Shown: piece after piece, positions 61,238-64,000 of the stretch | Layout of the letters: each line of letters starts with the position of its first letter | Position numbering within the stretch: the stretch's first letter is position 1 | DNA from: Lysinibacillus sp. 2017 | Lineage (GTDB): Bacteria; Bacillota; Bacilli; Bacillales_A; Planococcaceae | NCBI RefSeq assembly: GCF_003073375.1 | Contig: NZ_CP029002.1 | Coordinates: 1,536,001 to 1,600,000 of the forward strand | Direction of reading: 5' to 3' | Length of the DNA: 64,000 nt | Position numbers and translations under genes: made by a program | Notes under the pieces: generated by a model | Databases searched by the model: none | Seen by the model: only the letters and a program-made list of their open reading frames with translations | What the model was told of the DNA's origin: nothing

Positions 61238-62518
61238 TTGTTAATAGTTGCAATTGTATTTTTAACCTTGTTATTCCTGAACATGCCTGTTGCATTTGCT
61301 ATAGGTATAGGAAGTCTTATGTATTTCTTTATTGGATCTAATTTACCGATAGAAATTACAACTCAGCGAATGGTAGCAGGAACTCAGTCATTCCCTCTGT
61401 TAGCGGTTCCTTTCTTTATCTTAGCAGGTAATTTAATGAATGCTTCTGGTATTACGGAAAGACTTATTCGATTTTCAAATGCACTGACAGGACATCTTCA
61501 AGGAAGCTTGGCTCATGTATCTATTGTATTAAGTACGGTAATGGGTGGGGTTTCGGGTTCTGCAAATGCAGATGCAGCAATGCAAAGTCGTATCCTAGGT
61601 CAGAAAATGATTGACCGTGGTTATTCAGGTGGTTATTCTGCTTCAGTTATTGCAATTAGCTCCTTAATTACTGCAACGATTCCGCCAAGTATCGGTCTTA
61701 TTCTATATGGTTATGTTGGGCAGGTATCTATTGGGAAACTATTTTTAGCAGGAATTATTCCTGGATTACTAATGATGGTGATTTTAATGGTTATCTCTTA
61801 TATAATTGCCAGAAAAAGAGGCTATGACAGTAATAACGAACAAAGGCGAGCTACATTACCTGAAATTGGTGAAACACTAAAAGAAAGTATTTGGGCTTTA
61901 ATGTTCCCTGTAATTTTAGTAGTCGGAATCAGATTTGGAATTTTTACAGCATCTGAAGCAGGTGCTTTTGCAGTTGTTTATGCCATTGTTATTGGCTTCT
62001 TCGTTTATAAAGAGTTAAATTGGAAAAACTTTAAAGAAGCACTTTCTCAATCTATCACAGACAATGCTTCTATTTTATTAATCATCTCAGTTTCTTCAAT
62101 CCTAGGTTTCTTAATTACTTATGATAGATTACCACAAAATGCAGCTGATTTCTTAATTGGTGTAACGACTAACGGAAGTCTCATGGTCATTTTAATTCTA
62201 ATCTTCTTAGTCATTGCAGGGATGTTTATTGAGTCAACAGTTCTAGTTCTTTTATTAACACCAATATTCTTACCAGTAGTCCAACAAGTAGGGATTGACC
62301 CAGTACATTTTGGAATACTGATGATGACAATCGTTACGTTTGGTGGTATGACTCCACCAGTAGGGGTCACGATGTATACGACGACATCCATTATGAAGGT
62401 ACCACTAGAAGATTATATTAAAGAGTCTATTCCATTTATATTAGGCGTATTTTTATTAGTTCTAATTTTAACCTTCTTCCCATCACTAGTTATGTTCTTA
62501 CCAGATCTATTTATGTAA
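61238..62518 (+). CDS. dctM: TRAP transporter large membrane subunit DctM
   Basis: The 426-residue protein with about 12 helices forms the sodium-coupled channel: LLAVPFFILAGNLMNASGIT, GGVSGSANADAAMQSRIL, ITATIPPSIGLILYGYVGQVSIGKLF and GGMTPPVGVTMYTTTSIMKVPLED. TTG 61238 follows GGGAGGGAATCAT. With DctPQ it imports glucuronate or galacturonate (inferred from uxaC). Confidence 0.95.
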   Translation: MLIVAIVFLTLLFLNMPVAFAIGIGSLMYFFIGSNLPIEITTQRMVAGTQSFPLLAVPFFILAGNLMNASGITERLIRFSNALTGHLQGSLAHVSIVLSTVMGGVSGSANADAAMQSRILGQKMIDRGYSGGYSASVIAISSLITATIPPSIGLILYGYVGQVSIGKLFLAGIIPGLLMMVILMVISYIIARKRGYDSNNEQRRATLPEIGETLKESIWALMFPVILVVGIRFGIFTASEAGAFAVVYAIVIGFFVYKELNWKNFKEALSQSITDNASILLIISVSSILGFLITYDRLPQNAADFLIGVTTNGSLMVILILIFLVIAGMFIESTVLVLLLTPIFLPVVQQVGIDPVHFGILMMTIVTFGGMTPPVGVTMYTTTSIMKVPLEDYIKESIPFILGVFLLVLILTFFPSLVMFLPDLFM

Positions 62519-62535
62519 TGAAAGGGGAAATATAA

Positions 62536-63936
62536 ATGAAACCCTTTAAGGATGAACACTTTTTATTAAAAACAAAAACGGCTCAAAAATTGTTCCATGA
62601 ATATGCAAAAGAGATGCCGATAATTGATTACCACTGTCATCTCTCTGCAAAAGAAATAGCTGAGAATAAGGCTTTTCAAGATCTTTCAGAAATTTGGTTA
62701 CAGGGAGACCATTACAAATGGCGTGCTTTGAGAGCCAATGGTGTTGAAGAGCGCTTTATAACTGGAGATGCTACTGCAAAAGAAAAATTTGATAAATGGG
62801 CAGCTACAGTTCCTTATACTATGGGCAATCCGCTTTTTCACTGGACTGCTTTGGAGTTGGATAAATACTTTGGTATTGATAAAATTTTAACTCCAAATAC
62901 AGCTGATGAAATATGGGAGCGATGCAATAATCAACTGAATACAAAACAATTTACATCAAGGGCACTAATAGAGAAATCTAATGTTCATGTAATATGTACA
63001 ACGGATGACCCAATAGATGATTTACAGTATCACCGTTCTCTAAAAGAAGAAGGCTATCGAGTTAAGGTACTGCCAACTTTTAGACCAGATGGCGCTCTGG
63101 GAATTGAACTTGAAACTTTCTCACAATGGATTATCAATCTTATAACAGTTTCTGGCGTAAATATAATATCGTACAAGGATTTTTTAATTGCCCTTAAACA
63201 ACGTATTCAATACTTTGATGAACTAGGATGCAAGCTTTCGGATCATGGTCTAGATGCTTCTTTCTATCATTTATTTTCGGCAGAGGAGATAGAGGTTATT
63301 TTCCAAAAAGGGCTAAAGAATGATGCTCTTACGGAAAAAGAAGTAATTCAGTTTAAAACTTCCACACTTATAGAACTCGGAAAAATGTATGCAGAAAAGG
63401 GCTGGGCAATGCAGCTTCATATAGGCGCCATTCGAAATAATAATAGAAGAATGTTAGAGTGTGTTGGACAAAATACAGGTTATGATTCTATTCATGATTT
63501 TACATATTCGGCAGATCTTTCTCAGTTTTTAGACGCCCTTGATTATACAAATGAGTTACCTAAGACGATTATCTACAACTTGAATCCAAGGGATAATTAC
63601 ATGATTGGTTCAATGATCGGTAATTTCCAAGGGGGAATCCCAGGAAAAATGCAGTTTGGGACAGCCTGGTGGTTTGGGGATCAACGAGATGGAATGGTTG
63701 AACAAATTAAAGTATTAGCAAATACAGGTTTACTAGCACGCTTTGTCGGTATGTTAACAGATTCACGTAGTTTTCTATCCTATACTCGACATGAATATTT
63801 CCGTAGAATCCTCTGTGATGTTATAGGAGAGTGGGTAGAAAATGGCGAGTTTCCAGCCGACTATGAGTTGTTAGGAAACATCATTAAGGATATTTGCTAT
63901 TTTAATATTAAAAACTATTTATCTTTAGAAATATAA
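62536..63936 (+). CDS. uxaC: Glucuronate/galacturonate isomerase UxaC
   Basis: The 466-residue protein of the amidohydrolase fold shows the N-terminal metal site MPIIDYHCHLSAKEIAENK, TTDDPIDDLQYH, WAMQLHIGAIRNNNRRM and FQGGIPGKMQFGTAWWFGDQRDGM. It isomerises D-glucuronate to D-fructuronate (and D-galacturonate to tagaturonate), the first catabolic step. AAAGGGGAAATATAA RBS. Confidence 0.97.
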   Translation: MKPFKDEHFLLKTKTAQKLFHEYAKEMPIIDYHCHLSAKEIAENKAFQDLSEIWLQGDHYKWRALRANGVEERFITGDATAKEKFDKWAATVPYTMGNPLFHWTALELDKYFGIDKILTPNTADEIWERCNNQLNTKQFTSRALIEKSNVHVICTTDDPIDDLQYHRSLKEEGYRVKVLPTFRPDGALGIELETFSQWIINLITVSGVNIISYKDFLIALKQRIQYFDELGCKLSDHGLDASFYHLFSAEEIEVIFQKGLKNDALTEKEVIQFKTSTLIELGKMYAEKGWAMQLHIGAIRNNNRRMLECVGQNTGYDSIHDFTYSADLSQFLDALDYTNELPKTIIYNLNPRDNYMIGSMIGNFQGGIPGKMQFGTAWWFGDQRDGMVEQIKVLANTGLLARFVGMLTDSRSFLSYTRHEYFRRILCDVIGEWVENGEFPADYELLGNIIKDICYFNIKNYLSLEI

Positions 63937-63955
63937 GGATTGTTAGGTGATATAA

Positions 63956-64000
63956 ATGGAGATGGTTTTTAGGTGGTTTGGAGAAGGTAATGATCATGTA
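63956..64000 (+). CDS. uxuA: Mannonate dehydratase UxuA, N-terminus only (runs off right edge)
   Basis: ATG 63956 behind TTAGGTGATATAA gives MEMVFRWFGEGNDHV, matching the M-x-M-x-FRWFG-x-x-D-x-V start of mannonate dehydratases. UxuA acts after fructuronate reductase in hexuronate breakdown, and its place behind uxaC supports the call. Only 15 codons are visible. Confidence 0.75.
   Translation, partial: MEMVFRWFGEGNDHV

Overview
The window is AT-rich, with strong AGGAGG-type ribosome binding sites, frequent TTG/GTG starts, T-box and CsoR/CstR-type control, and proteins that resemble Bacillus subtilis families throughout (YrkDEFHIJ, CtaG, YdhK, KatE, YesMN, CopAZ). This points to a low-GC Gram-positive of the order Bacillales. 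A member of the Planococcaceae (Solibacillus/Lysinibacillus-like) is my best guess, but that is an inference from general resemblance, not a proof. No rRNA, tRNA, CRISPR array or prophage was seen.

Layout. 1-7.6 kb holds a truncated S66 peptidase, a cold-shock gene with a long structured leader, an MFS exporter, a NUDIX hydrolase, a histidine phosphatase and several small membrane or secreted proteins, mixed with decayed gene remnants. 7.7-14.1 kb is a binding-protein ABC importer (Fe3+/phosphonate type) coupled to a YesM/YesN-type two-component system. 14.2-18.6 kb is a persulfide/sulfide detoxification operon under a CstR-type repressor (YrkD-like). It encodes rhodaneses, a TusA-rhodanese fusion, a DsrE2 protein, a rhodanese-persulfide dioxygenase, TusA and a TauE exporter, with several CstR-like operators. 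It is followed by a T-box leader, apparently for tRNA-Met, lying before a GNAT gene. 19-37.6 kb is ordinary accessory chromosome: large catalase, CtaG, an XRE-AbrB/ABC-2 module, two paralogous MFS exporters with MarR and LysR regulators, a RodA-like protein and several pseudogenes. 37.9 kb encodes a secreted LysM/NlpC-P60 hydrolase.

39.3-51.4 kb is the most notable region: an ethanolamine-utilization bacterial microcompartment (BMC) operon, eutH-S-P-A-B-C-L-E-M, two pduL genes, eutN, a second BMC-H gene and a malate/lactate-type dehydrogenase. EutH imports ethanolamine. EutBC, reactivated by EutA, makes acetaldehyde and ammonia. EutE converts acetaldehyde to acetyl-CoA and PduL makes acetyl phosphate. 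The shell is EutS/EutL/EutM/EutN/BMC-H. One PduL has an N-terminal encapsulation-like helix and a C-terminal tail, and the other has neither. No alcohol dehydrogenase is present, so the terminal dehydrogenase may serve redox balance. A decayed second eutB-eutC copy sits directly upstream of eutH. No eutVW regulator pair is in the window.

51.5-55.3 kb is a copper module (CsoR, CopZ, CopA and a YdhK-like lipoprotein) with three palindromic CsoR-like operators. 55.9-57.4 kb is an intact IS3-family (IS150-like) element with 3-bp target duplications and a programmed -1 frameshift signal. It is followed by about 0.7 kb of hairpin-rich, GC-richer non-coding DNA. 58.1-64 kb holds a NUDIX hydrolase and the start of a hexuronate catabolism operon: GntR regulator, cre site, TRAP transporter dctPQM, uxaC, and the first codons of uxuA at the right edge.
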